DNA of 31,725 nt, from IMG/VR virus record IMGVR_UViG_3300034073_000856, positions 1-31,725 of that record, one strand, 5' to 3'. Numbering within the stretch: position 1 is the stretch's first letter; the number at the start of each line of letters is the position of its first letter. Positions 7,976 to 15,490 of this stretch are shown here, one piece after another. The notes beneath the pieces were generated by a model. The model made no database searches. It saw only the letters and a list, made by a program, of their open reading frames with translations, and had not been told where the DNA came from. The position numbers and the translations under genes are program-made. The stretch comes from a virus.

Positions 7976-8911
7976 ATGGCATTTAATGTAACCGGGTTAA
8001 CTAACTACGTTAACGAGCAAAACACCGACATCCTTGTAAAGAGTTTGTTCGGCAGCAAGACGGCCTCTATGCTTCAAGCAGCAGGTCAAGTTCAAGTAGG
8101 TGTAAAGAGCGCAGAGGCTTTGAACATCTTGTCAAGCGATGTATACTTCCAAGCCGATGGCTGCGGATACACTGCTTCTGGCAACACCACTTTCTCTCAG
8201 CGCACTATCACCGTAGGCAAAATCAAAGTAGAAGAGACCTTGTGTCCTAAAACTTTGGAAGCCAAGTGGATGCAGACCCAAATCGCTGCTGGTTCTCCTA
8301 CTGCCGTTCCTTTTGAGCAGCAAATCAGCGAGAGCAAGGCTTCTGTAATTGCTAAGCAGTTGGAAGTTGCTATGTGGCAGGGCGACACCGCTACCTCTAA
8401 CACCAACCCCAACACTAACAAGTTTGATGGTTTCAACAAGTTGATTGATGCCGTTTCTGCTTCTACCGTTGTTGGTAATACTTCAAGCGCAACCGCTATC
8501 ACTACCACCAACATTGAGGCTTTGGTAGACGATATCTACAACGCTCTTCCTGCTGACATCGCTGAGGCTGATGACTTGGTTTTGTGGGTTGGTATTGACA
8601 CCTTCAAGAAGTACACTACGGCTTTGCGTGACTCTAACTTGTTCCACTATGCCGTTGAGGCTGCTGGTTTGGAAATCATGATCCCTGGCACGAACTTGAA
8701 AATGGTTGGTGTAGGTGGCTTGAATGGCACGAACCGCATGTGGGCTGGTCGCTTGAGCAACTTCTTTGTAGGTACTGACTTGGCCAACGAAGAGGAGGAA
8801 CTGAAGTACTGGTACTCTCAAGACAACGATGAAGTTCGCTTCCGTATGACTTGCAAGTATGGTGTTCAGGTTGCTTTCCCTGACCAGATCGTTCGTTTCA
8901 AATTGGTCTAA
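7976..8911 (+). CDS. Major capsid protein (HK97-fold expected)
   Basis: A 311-residue protein directly after protease and scaffold genes, the canonical place for the major capsid protein. The C-terminal part has an aromatic, charged pattern (YWYSQDNDEVRFRMTCKYGVQVAFPDQIVRFKLV, split here by regular turns) that resembles the end of HK97-fold capsids, where the last strands return to the A and P domains. Preferred, regular codons suggest high expression. There are four Cys residues, three of them in the first third. The start ATG follows the scaffold stop after two bases. Confidence 0.8.
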   Translation: MAFNVTGLTNYVNEQNTDILVKSLFGSKTASMLQAAGQVQVGVKSAEALNILSSDVYFQADGCGYTASGNTTFSQRTITVGKIKVEETLCPKTLEAKWMQTQIAAGSPTAVPFEQQISESKASVIAKQLEVAMWQGDTATSNTNPNTNKFDGFNKLIDAVSASTVVGNTSSATAITTTNIEALVDDIYNALPADIAEADDLVLWVGIDTFKKYTTALRDSNLFHYAVEAAGLEIMIPGTNLKMVGVGGLNGTNRMWAGRLSNFFVGTDLANEEEELKYWYSQDNDEVRFRMTCKYGVQVAFPDQIVRFKLV

Positions 8912-8917
8912 TCAATA

Positions 8918-8934
8918 AAGGAGGATAGAATATG
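8918..8934 (+). promoter_or_regulatory. Strong Shine-Dalgarno-like site
   Basis: AAAGGAGGATAGAAT directly precedes the ATG at 8932. It is the only near-perfect anti-16S match I noticed. Bacteroidota genes rarely use such sites, so it may be incidental, or it may boost translation of an abundant virion protein. Confidence 0.45.
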
Positions 8935-9438
8935 AGTTGTGCAATCACCCAAGGATTCACCCTTGACTGCAAAGACGCAGTTGGCGGCATTAAATCTATC
9001 CACTTGATTGACTGGGCTGCTTCTGGATTCTCAATCGGTGGTGGCGAAGTTACTGCTACCACCGTTGCTACTGGATCAGTTTTCACCTACCAACTTCCCA
9101 AGGGAACTGGTTCAATGGTGGTGACTACCAACGTAAGCGTTGAGAACGGAACATCTTTCAACCAAGCGGATGTCGCTTTCAAACTCCGCAGATTGTCTAC
9201 TGCAAAGCGTAACGAGTTGAAACTCCTTGCTGCTGGCCGTGTATTCTGTATCGTTAAAGACAATAACGATGATGCGTGGCTTGCAGGTTATGAGTATGGC
9301 TGCGACGTTACTTCAATGGTTGCCAATACTGGCACGGCTATGGGTGACTCTGTAGGATATGAGGTTACACTTTCTGCGATTGAATCTGAAGCCCCCTACA
9401 AGGTGCAGGCTTCAGTACTTACCTCTCTGGGAATCTAA
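8932..9438 (+). CDS. Virion structural protein, likely major tail protein
   Basis: A 168-residue beta-rich protein with conserved-looking features: an N-terminal CAITQGFTLDCKDAVGG motif, IDW near residue 28, and a KLRRLSTAKRNELKLLAAG segment near residue 90. It resembles a family often found just after the capsid gene in Bacteroidota phages. The gene is followed by a strong terminator, so it is co-transcribed with the capsid gene and probably made in large amounts. A tail-tube role is my best guess; a head decoration protein is possible. Confidence 0.6.
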   Translation: MSCAITQGFTLDCKDAVGGIKSIHLIDWAASGFSIGGGEVTATTVATGSVFTYQLPKGTGSMVVTTNVSVENGTSFNQADVAFKLRRLSTAKRNELKLLAAGRVFCIVKDNNDDAWLAGYEYGCDVTSMVANTGTAMGDSVGYEVTLSAIESEAPYKVQASVLTSLGI

Positions 9439-9464
9439 TTTCTGGTTTTCATAGTGTTTAGATG

Positions 9465-9491
9465 GGGAGGCTTCGGCCTCCCTTTCTTTTT
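9465..9491 (+). terminator. Rho-independent terminator after the capsid operon
   Basis: GGGAGGC (9465-9471), a TTCG tetraloop (9472-9475) and GCCTCCC (9476-9482) form a perfect 7-bp GC-rich hairpin, followed by TTTCTTTTT. It stands 26 bases after the stop of the preceding structural gene. This is the clearest intrinsic terminator in the structural half of the genome. Confidence 0.92.
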
Positions 9492-9522
9492 GCCATTTTT
9501 GAACTTGTGCTATTTGTTAGTG
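9490..9522 (+). promoter_or_regulatory. Candidate promoter with GCTAwTT box (copy F)
   Basis: TGCTATTTGTTAGTG (9508-9522) precedes the ATG at 9523 with the same spacing as copies A, B and C. A TTG at 9490-9492 lies exactly 18 bases before the TA. Because a strong terminator ends just upstream, a new promoter is needed here, which favours the promoter reading of the box. Confidence 0.5.
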
Positions 9523-9867
9523 ATGTTGCAGATAACCAAAGGCGAGACAAAGAACTGGTATTTGACTTTGACCGAGAAGGTGACTGTCTCTCCCGTTTAC
9601 TTTCTTTTTTCTTTCACTCATCGTCTGACCTACACCAAGACCAATGTTTTGCTGACAGACATCAGTTCCTACCCTGAGCGATACAACAAGTTTTCGGTCA
9701 TTGAAGGCACAACCTTTGACATCTATTCTGGCGAGTATGACTACAAGGTCTACGCTCAAACTTCTCCATCAAACACCGACCCAGATTTGGCGAACGAGTT
9801 GGTTGAGGAGGGAGTTTTGAAAGTTAACGAATTCGAGCAACCCGAAGTATTTTACACTCCTGCATAA
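9523..9867 (+). CDS. Small structural protein after the capsid block
   Basis: A 114-residue beta-type protein of unknown family. I start it at ATG 9523 rather than GTG 9454, because the earlier start would translate straight through the terminator hairpin and the box at 9508 fits the ATG. The sequence includes LTEKVTVSPVYFLFSF and a C-terminal EQPEVFYTPA. It overlaps the next gene by one base and leads the fibre operon, so it is probably a minor virion protein. Confidence 0.6.
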   Translation: MLQITKGETKNWYLTLTEKVTVSPVYFLFSFTHRLTYTKTNVLLTDISSYPERYNKFSVIEGTTFDIYSGEYDYKVYAQTSPSNTDPDLANELVEEGVLKVNEFEQPEVFYTPA

Positions 9868-10172
9868 TGGAGAAGCAGCACAACATACTTCCAACTACCC
9901 CAGTTGAGGTTTTTGCTTTCCTTATCACCGAGGATGACAACAATCTCATCACTCAAGGCTTTGACTTTTTGGGATTGGAAGATGTTGCCTACATCAACCA
10001 GAAGCAATATGTCCCCTCGCTTACAGAGAAGCCATTTCAGCCCACTTTAAGCACCAAGCAGTATATACCTACCCTTACCGAGAAAATAATTGAACCAACG
10101 CAAATTTCATACCTCTTGACTTCTGAGGGGTATTTCTTGCGTACCCAAGATGGCAACTTCCTAATTTTATGA
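9867..10172 (+). CDS. Hypothetical fibre-operon protein with internal repeat
   Basis: A 101-residue protein. It contains an imperfect internal repeat of the form KQYVPSLTEK ... KQYIPTLTEK near residues 47-75, and a C-terminus with two FL-LRTQDG type turns. It lies immediately before the tail fibre gene with an ATGA overlap. I do not recognise the family. The position suggests a fibre-associated protein or connector. Confidence 0.5.
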   Translation: MEKQHNILPTTPVEVFAFLITEDDNNLITQGFDFLGLEDVAYINQKQYVPSLTEKPFQPTLSTKQYIPTLTEKIIEPTQISYLLTSEGYFLRTQDGNFLIL

Positions 10173-11179
10173 GCAACAAAAAAATCACCGAACTCACCGA
10201 ACTAACCACGCCAACCACAGACGATGTTCTGCCTTTGGTTGATATTGCTACCAACGCAACCAAGAAAGCGCAGTTGGGAAGTTTGCCTATTTCATCAGCC
10301 ACTCAAACGGCTCTTGACGCAAAACAAGCAACCCTTGTTTCAGGCACAAATATCAAGACCATCAACTCAACCTCTTTGTTAGGTTCTGGGGATATTGCCA
10401 TATCAGCCAACCCAGCAGGAAGCAACGGACAAATCCAGTTCAATTCCTCTTCGGCCTTTGGTGCTGATTCTAATCTTTATTGGGATAATACCAATAAAAG
10501 GTTGGGGGTTGGGACAAGTAGTCCGCAAAATACCTTATCAGTCGTAGGTGCAGATAACGCATATAATTTGGGCGTTTATGGTGCTTCGGGTAAATTAAGA
10601 ATTAAAGCATACTTAAATACTACTTACGGGACACTATTAGAAAGCAAAACAACAGCAGATGCTTTAATGCCTACAACGATTAGTGCATCAAAAATCCTAT
10701 TACTTGATGGGCAAGTAGGTGTAAACACAACAAGCCTAACTGCACAACTCCACATCAAAGGCTCTGGCTCAACATCAGCCACTACCTCATTGTTGGTGCA
10801 GAATAGTTCGGGGACGGCTGCGCTTACTGTAAAGGATGATTTGAGTACGACTTTTGGCAATACCAATTTAACCGTAGATGGAAGCAACGCAATACTTTTT
10901 AGAAACTCTTTAGGCACCGAATCTATTGCGTTCAATCTTTCAAGAATGGTATTTACAGACCTAAATGGATTTGTGTTCAATTCAGCAACCACGGCAGCAA
11001 CTTTAACACCTTCATCATTGGTGGATATCCAAAGCACCACCAAAGGCTTCCTCCCCCCCCGAATGACCACCACGCAAAAGAACGCCATCAGTTCCCCTGC
11101 TGAAGGATTGATGGTTATGGACATTACAACGCATAAATTGTGTGTATATGACGGAACTTCTTGGGTAGATTTGCACTAA
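10169..11179 (+). CDS. Tail fibre / receptor-binding protein
   Basis: A 336-residue Thr/Ser/Asn-rich protein. The N-terminus (KITELTELTTPTTDDVLPLVD) is typical of phage fibres. The middle holds repeated short beta motifs (RLGVGTSSPQNTLSV and QVGVNTTSLTAQLHIKG). The C-terminus (GFLPPRMTTTQKNAI, GLMVMDITTHKLCVYDGTSW) is a common fibre ending. It presumably contacts the host surface. A run of eight C at 11053-11060 encodes the Pro-Pro of GFLPPR; a slip there would remove about the last 45 residues. Confidence 0.8.
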   Translation: MSNKKITELTELTTPTTDDVLPLVDIATNATKKAQLGSLPISSATQTALDAKQATLVSGTNIKTINSTSLLGSGDIAISANPAGSNGQIQFNSSSAFGADSNLYWDNTNKRLGVGTSSPQNTLSVVGADNAYNLGVYGASGKLRIKAYLNTTYGTLLESKTTADALMPTTISASKILLLDGQVGVNTTSLTAQLHIKGSGSTSATTSLLVQNSSGTAALTVKDDLSTTFGNTNLTVDGSNAILFRNSLGTESIAFNLSRMVFTDLNGFVFNSATTAATLTPSSLVDIQSTTKGFLPPRMTTTQKNAISSPAEGLMVMDITTHKLCVYDGTSWVDLH

Positions 11180-11859
11180 TGCAGAAGGCTAGAATTTATA
11201 GAATTTATTGGGAAAACAATCCATATTTTTATTATGGACAAGCAGTCAATTTGAGTCGCAGAAAATCAACTCATTTGAATAGCATCAAAAATGGAATTCA
11301 CAAAAACGCCAAAATGCAATCTATCTACAACAAATATGGAGATTTTGTTTTTGAGCCTATTGTTTATTGTGATGTAAAACATTTGGATCTTATAGAGCAA
11401 AGATATTTAGATGAATTTTTTGGCAATCAAAATTGCTGCAATCTTTGCCCAAAAGCAGAAAGTTCAAAAGGAAGAAAATTAACAGAAAAAGGATTGGCCG
11501 CTATACGAGAAGCAGCAAAAAACAGAAAACCTACAACTGGCAGCAATAATCTTTTTTTCGGTAAAAGTCACACAGAGGAAACTAAAAAGAAAATATCTCA
11601 AAGTAGAATAGGCCGAAAATTTCCAAAAATATCAGAAGCAAAAAAAGGATTTAAGGCATCAGAAGAAACCAAGCAAAAATTGTCTAAAATGAGAAAATAT
11701 GGTGGCGCACCAAAAGCCAAACTCATTATTGATACTAACACTGGTGTTTTTTATTCGTGTGCCAAAGAAGTTTCTGATTTGTATGGTTTAGTCCATAGCA
11801 CATTTAGAGCAAAAATGAATGGACGAATGCTAAACAACACACAATTTGAACAAGCATAA
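11179..11859 (+). CDS. GIY-YIG homing endonuclease with NUMOD3 motifs
   Basis: A 226-residue basic protein. The GIY-YIG core is seen as RIYRIYW (5-11) and YFYYGQ (16-21), with R27/R28 next and the likely metal-binding Glu at E73 (LIEQRYL). NUMOD3-type DNA-binding repeats follow (NNLFFGKSHTEETKKKISQS, 123-142, and a second around 160-172). The C-terminus resembles a NUMOD1/HTH module. The gene is clearly more A/T- and Lys-rich than its neighbours, which indicates lateral entry. It is free-standing, starts inside the stop of the fibre gene, and probably promotes its own spread among related phages. Confidence 0.88.
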   Translation: MQKARIYRIYWENNPYFYYGQAVNLSRRKSTHLNSIKNGIHKNAKMQSIYNKYGDFVFEPIVYCDVKHLDLIEQRYLDEFFGNQNCCNLCPKAESSKGRKLTEKGLAAIREAAKNRKPTTGSNNLFFGKSHTEETKKKISQSRIGRKFPKISEAKKGFKASEETKQKLSKMRKYGGAPKAKLIIDTNTGVFYSCAKEVSDLYGLVHSTFRAKMNGRMLNNTQFEQA

Positions 11860-11861
11860 CT

Positions 11862-12203
11862 ATGTACATCAAGATTAATACCACAGTAAATCTTTCAAGC
11901 GGTTTGTCTATCCCTGCTGGAAGTGTTGTCACTATTGCCGAGGGCTACGCTGACATCAAGAGTGTAAAGGATGGAATCATTCCTGCACAAGTTGCGACTT
12001 TTGTCTATGCTTCTGAGGCGGCCTACCAACAAGGTCTTGAACCCGTTTCTGGCGTTGCTGACTTTAACCCCGTTTTCGGTGGCTTGGAGTTAAGCGTTTC
12101 CGACTATCAAACCAAGACCGCAGAGGCTTTGCTTGTTACTGCCGTTGAAGGTGCTTTGGTTGCTATTTATGGGGCTGAAAACATCAGCATTGTAAATGGC
12201 TAA
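11862..12203 (+). CDS. Small virion-associated hypothetical protein
   Basis: A 113-residue protein with a beta-type N-terminus (MYIKINTTVNLSSGLSIPAGSVVTI) and an Ala-rich C-terminus. It resembles small proteins in the structural region of Bacteroidota phages, but I cannot name a function. It lies just after the homing endonuclease and overlaps the next small gene by 8 bases. Confidence 0.6.
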   Translation: MYIKINTTVNLSSGLSIPAGSVVTIAEGYADIKSVKDGIIPAQVATFVYASEAAYQQGLEPVSGVADFNPVFGGLELSVSDYQTKTAEALLVTAVEGALVAIYGAENISIVNG

Positions 12204-12315
12204 GGCAAAGAGCATATCGGTTTCCAAATACCGCCCACGCAAAAAAGTGAGCAGAAAAGGAGTGCATTCAAAAAACAACCCACCGCAGAAGAAATATCGG
12301 GGACAAGGTCGCTGA
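12196..12315 (+). CDS. Tiny strongly basic protein (39 residues)
   Basis: The 39-residue product is about one third Lys/Arg and contains KYRPRKKVSRKGVHSKN and a C-terminal KKYRGQGR. I recall very similar short basic proteins (KYRPRKK...GVHSK...KYRGQG) from the structural region of other Bacteroidota phages, which supports real coding despite the length. It overlaps the previous gene by 8 bases. The charge suggests binding of DNA or RNA, perhaps inside the capsid. Function unknown. Confidence 0.65.
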   Translation: MAKAKSISVSKYRPRKKVSRKGVHSKNNPPQKKYRGQGR

Positions 12316-12317
12316 TT

Positions 12318-12334
12318 TGCTAATTCCAAATATG
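12318..12334 (+). promoter_or_regulatory. GCTAwTT start-site box (copy E)
   Basis: TGCTAATTCCAAAT precedes the ATG at 12332. The spacing is 14, one less than in most copies. No TTG stands at a promoter-like distance. Confidence 0.35.
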
Positions 12335-12592
12335 AAACTTCCAGTCAGTTTTTCAGAGTTCAGCAAAGACCCAAGCAAGGCCGTTACCTATCTGATGCTT
12401 TTTGCAGTTGTTTTCCTTTATATGAGAATGGAGAACCAAGATAAGCAAGTTAACACGGGTTGCGAGGATAGGCTCACTCGTTGCGAAACGAAGTTAGACC
12501 AAATGGCAAAGATGCTCAAAACCCAAGATTCACTCTCTGCCTCGCTTCGCTCTGAACTCAACACCTACAAAAAAATAGGAGTCATCAAATGA
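12332..12592 (+). CDS. Small membrane protein with coiled coil
   Basis: An 86-residue protein with one predicted membrane segment (AVTYLMLFAVVFLYM, about 22-36), then a charged helical tail (DRLTRCETKLDQMAKMLKTQ). I use ATG 12332 rather than the upstream TTG. N-in with a long C-terminal helix resembles a membrane-anchored lysis accessory or an inner-membrane spanin, but there is no decisive motif. It overlaps the next gene in an ATGA arrangement and lies two genes before the holin candidate. Confidence 0.55.
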   Translation: MKLPVSFSEFSKDPSKAVTYLMLFAVVFLYMRMENQDKQVNTGCEDRLTRCETKLDQMAKMLKTQDSLSASLRSELNTYKKIGVIK

Positions 12593-12933
12593 AATACATC
12601 ATCCTCACCGCACTCTTAGCCGTGACCGCAACTCCTCGTTTGGACAACACCGACCCCTACAAAAAATATGACTTGGTGATTGACCACGCTCAACAAACGA
12701 TAGAAGTCACCAGAGCCTCCATAGACGAAGCAAAAGCAATGACCGAGGACAAGGTACAACAAGTGCAAGAAACTGTCTTAAAAGCCGAGGAAATGGCCAA
12801 AAAGGTAGAATTGCTTGAGAGAGTGTGTGATGTTTACGAAGTCCCAGTTCCTGCTTCTCTTGAAGATTTTGAGCAGTTGAGAATAGAGGACTCTTTACGG
12901 GTGTCAAATATGCAGCAAATCAACAAACGATGA
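12589..12933 (+). CDS. Exported or membrane-anchored coiled-coil protein
   Basis: A 114-residue protein. The N-terminus (MKYIILTALLAVTATP) looks like a short signal peptide. Residues about 30-80 are a heptad-like coiled coil rich in Glu, Lys, Ala and Val. It lies between two small membrane proteins and may belong to the lysis group. No lipobox is visible. Family not recognised. Confidence 0.55.
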   Translation: MKYIILTALLAVTATPRLDNTDPYKKYDLVIDHAQQTIEVTRASIDEAKAMTEDKVQQVQETVLKAEEMAKKVELLERVCDVYEVPVPASLEDFEQLRIEDSLRVSNMQQINKR

Positions 12934-13148
12934 AACTACTTGAAATGTTCAAAGGCCAAGCAGGGGAGATTTCCTCAAAGCGAGTGGTCGGTATTCTTGG
13001 TGCTTTGGTTCTCTTCGGGACTATGATTGCCAACTCTTTTTCTCCTCTTGACATTGCTCCTTCTGCTGAACTTGTAGCAGCGGTTGAATGGGTGACTATC
13101 CTCTGCCTGGGCTTCACTTCGGTGGAGAAATTTTCCAAAAAGGACTAA
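12930..13148 (+). CDS. Holin candidate
   Basis: A 72-residue protein with two hydrophobic segments (about 20-38, VVGILGALVLFGTMIANSF, and about 48-63, ELVAAVEWVTILCLGF), a short polar loop between them, and a charged C-terminus (EKFSKKD). The size and two-segment topology match class II holins. It follows two other small membrane or exported proteins. The endolysin gene is about 4.6 kb downstream, so the lysis genes are split. Confidence 0.6.
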   Translation: MKLLEMFKGQAGEISSKRVVGILGALVLFGTMIANSFSPLDIAPSAELVAAVEWVTILCLGFTSVEKFSKKD

Positions 13149-13149
13149 A

Positions 13150-13167
13150 CGCTAATTGTAGGTGATG
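13150..13167 (+). promoter_or_regulatory. GCTAwTT start-site box (copy B)
   Basis: CGCTAATTGTAGGTG precedes the ATG at 13165. Including the following G it matches copy A at 17 of 19 positions with identical spacing. It lies in the 16-base gap before the portal gene. Confidence 0.45.
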
Positions 13168-14904
13168 GAAGGCCATTTTCAAAGAGTCAGTTTTGTGGAA
13201 TCTGCTCTCCCTAAATTCAAGGAGAACAAGAGCAAAGGCTTCGTCACCTTTGGGGAAAATAACAAGTACCCATTTGAGTTGATTGACCTTTTCAACAAAT
13301 CCCCAAAACACTCTGCAATCGTAACCCAAAAAGCAGCGTATCTGTCAGGGGACAAAACCGAAATCATCGGAGCAAACACCGAGGACATTGCCAGAGCGCA
13401 GGACTATCTAAACTCTATAAACGCTTACGAGGACTTTGAATCTCTTAAGACCAAGATTGCTCAAGATTGTGAGTTGTTCAACGGATTCGCTTTGGAGATA
13501 ATCTGGAACAAGGCAAAGACCTCAATCGCTGAGATTTATCATCTGCCTTTCCAGAATGTTCGCAAGGGTTTGGAGAGTGACTTTGTTTACTCTGACAACT
13601 GGGATTCTCACAGACCTGAGTTGACCTACTACCCCAAGTGGAATCCAACCACTCGTGAAAACAAGCAACTCTACTACTTTAAGTTTTACCGAGCAGGTCA
13701 AGACATCTATCCTTTGCCTGACTACATCGGTGCTTTGAAGTACATTGAGATTGACACCGAGATTGCCAACTTCCATTTGAACTCCATCAAATCCGGTTTC
13801 TCGGCTCAGACCCTTATCCAACTCTTCAAGGGCATCCCAACTCCAGAGGAGGCTCGTAAGACCGCCAAGCGATTCAGAGACAACTTCCAAGGCACGGACA
13901 ACGCTGGGTCTGTAATAATTCAATACAACGAACCTAACGAGAACCCATCGGTCATCAACAACCTGGCACCTTCTGATTTTGATAAGTTGTTTGTTGAGTT
14001 AAACCGCCAAGTCCAAGAAGAGATTTTTGTCGGCCACAAGGTAACCTCTCCGATGTTGTTTGGAGTAAAGACCGAAGGTCAGTTGGGTGGAAGAAGTGAA
14101 CTGGTAGAGGCTTATGAGACCTTTCAGAGTTCCTATGTAGAGCCTCGTCAAAAGCAACTTGATTCGTGCCTTTCGCATATCTTCAAATACATCAGCCCAG
14201 TCAAATTGGAGACCAAGAACAACCCTCCGATTGGCTTGGATTATGTTTATTTGTTTGAGAAGGGCATCATCTCTAAGGAAGAAGCCCGTCAGGAATTGGG
14301 AATGTCTGTTGATCCTTTGCAGTTCTCCTCTCAAAACCCTTTCGGATGGGATGATGACAAGGATTTGCAGGTGTTTGAAATGTTCGGTGAGACCTCAGAC
14401 AAGTTTGAAGCAATGCCAATGAACTTTGCCAATGCTCTTGAGTTGATGATTCTCCAACTGATTCGCTCAAACCCCGGTACGGTACTCGCTGACTTGGTTG
14501 CTCAAATTAAGGCTGACCCTGCCGCTATCGCAGAAGCAGTGACCTCTCTACAAGACCAAGGCTATTTGAATCCATTAGAAGGCGGCTATGAGGTTAATTC
14601 AGAGGGATTGAATGAACTTGAGCGCAATAACATCTCTGAGGCTTTGGAGATTCGCTATGAATACACCAAGGCTCCCGGAGTAAGTGGTTCAGAAGTGATT
14701 CCTACCTCTCGTGATTTTTGCAGACGGATGGTTGGCTTCAACCGATACTACACAAGAGAGGACATTGATCAGATTAGTTTGATTTTGGGCTATGATGTTT
14801 GGAGGCGCAGAGGTGGTTGGATGACTATCAAGAACTCATCTCCTGCCGTTCACCTTCCCTACTGCCGTCACATTTGGGCTTCCCGATTAGTTAGAAGAAA
14901 ATGA
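13165..14904 (+). CDS. Portal protein with a fused C-terminal domain
   Basis: A 579-residue protein. Residues about 1-400 have the pattern of a phage portal of the SPP1/HK97 type, including a loading-channel-like segment (VGHKVTSPMLFGVKTEGQLGG, read in two parts around residues 295-315). Residues about 435-475 resemble a winged-helix (VTSLQDQGYLNPLEGGY). The last 80 residues (SRDFCRRMVGFNRYYTREDI, then LGYDVWRRRGGW and PYCRHIW) form a separate small domain with conserved Cys and His. I associate this domain with minor head proteins of Bacteroidota phages. The gene lies far from the large terminase, which is unusual. I start at ATG 13165, not GTG 13162. Confidence 0.8.
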   Translation: MEGHFQRVSFVESALPKFKENKSKGFVTFGENNKYPFELIDLFNKSPKHSAIVTQKAAYLSGDKTEIIGANTEDIARAQDYLNSINAYEDFESLKTKIAQDCELFNGFALEIIWNKAKTSIAEIYHLPFQNVRKGLESDFVYSDNWDSHRPELTYYPKWNPTTRENKQLYYFKFYRAGQDIYPLPDYIGALKYIEIDTEIANFHLNSIKSGFSAQTLIQLFKGIPTPEEARKTAKRFRDNFQGTDNAGSVIIQYNEPNENPSVINNLAPSDFDKLFVELNRQVQEEIFVGHKVTSPMLFGVKTEGQLGGRSELVEAYETFQSSYVEPRQKQLDSCLSHIFKYISPVKLETKNNPPIGLDYVYLFEKGIISKEEARQELGMSVDPLQFSSQNPFGWDDDKDLQVFEMFGETSDKFEAMPMNFANALELMILQLIRSNPGTVLADLVAQIKADPAAIAEAVTSLQDQGYLNPLEGGYEVNSEGLNELERNNISEALEIRYEYTKAPGVSGSEVIPTSRDFCRRMVGFNRYYTREDIDQISLILGYDVWRRRGGWMTIKNSSPAVHLPYCRHIWASRLVRRK

Positions 14905-15455
14905 GCAACTTTGTCTATTTCATATCAACCTCCTATCTCAAGGACAACACCCCTCTAAACGAGAACCTTGACGATAAAATCTTGAAGGCTTCTATCAAAG
15001 AGGCTCAAGAGATTTATATCCGTGACATCGTTGGCTCTGGCATCTATAACGAGTTGCAGACCCAAGCCTATGCAGGTACTCTGACGGCTGACAACACCAC
15101 CCTTCTTGACTCTTATATTGCTCCTTGTTTGAAGTATTACACCTTGGTGGAGTCAATGCTTCCTTTGACCTTTAAGTTCATGAACAAGAGTGTTGCTTCT
15201 CGCTCATCTGAGAACGCCACTCCAGCCACTCCCTCTGATCTTACTCACATTGAGCAGAGATACCGAGACAAGGCTGAATACTACGGAGAGCGTTTGCGTG
15301 ATTACCTTCGCACTTATCCAAACAAATATCCCTTGTACCTGAACCCAGGTTCTGACTTTGATACCATCCGACCCAAGTCAACTGCTTTCTTCGGTGGTAT
15401 GTACTTACCCGGTGACGATGACTGCTTCTTCAACTATGACTTCCCACAAGAATAA
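14901..15455 (+). CDS. Head-tail adaptor (DUF6712/gp6-like)
   Basis: A 184-residue mostly helical protein. NLDDKILKASIKEAQEIYIR near residues 21-40 and DTTLLDSYIAPCLKYYTLVE further on follow the pattern of the gp6-type connector family found directly after portals in Bacteroidota phages. It starts in an ATGA overlap with the portal gene, which strongly supports a connector role. Confidence 0.7.
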   Translation: MSNFVYFISTSYLKDNTPLNENLDDKILKASIKEAQEIYIRDIVGSGIYNELQTQAYAGTLTADNTTLLDSYIAPCLKYYTLVESMLPLTFKFMNKSVASRSSENATPATPSDLTHIEQRYRDKAEYYGERLRDYLRTYPNKYPLYLNPGSDFDTIRPKSTAFFGGMYLPGDDDCFFNYDFPQE

Positions 15456-15490
15456 ATGGCGGCTCAAGAACGAAATCAAACTGAAAGCCT

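Noticed and set aside
9454-9522. GTG start at 9454 for the gene ending at 9867
   Set aside because: Translation from 9454 would include the terminator hairpin and give an unnatural hydrophobic leader; ATG 9523 fits the upstream box.
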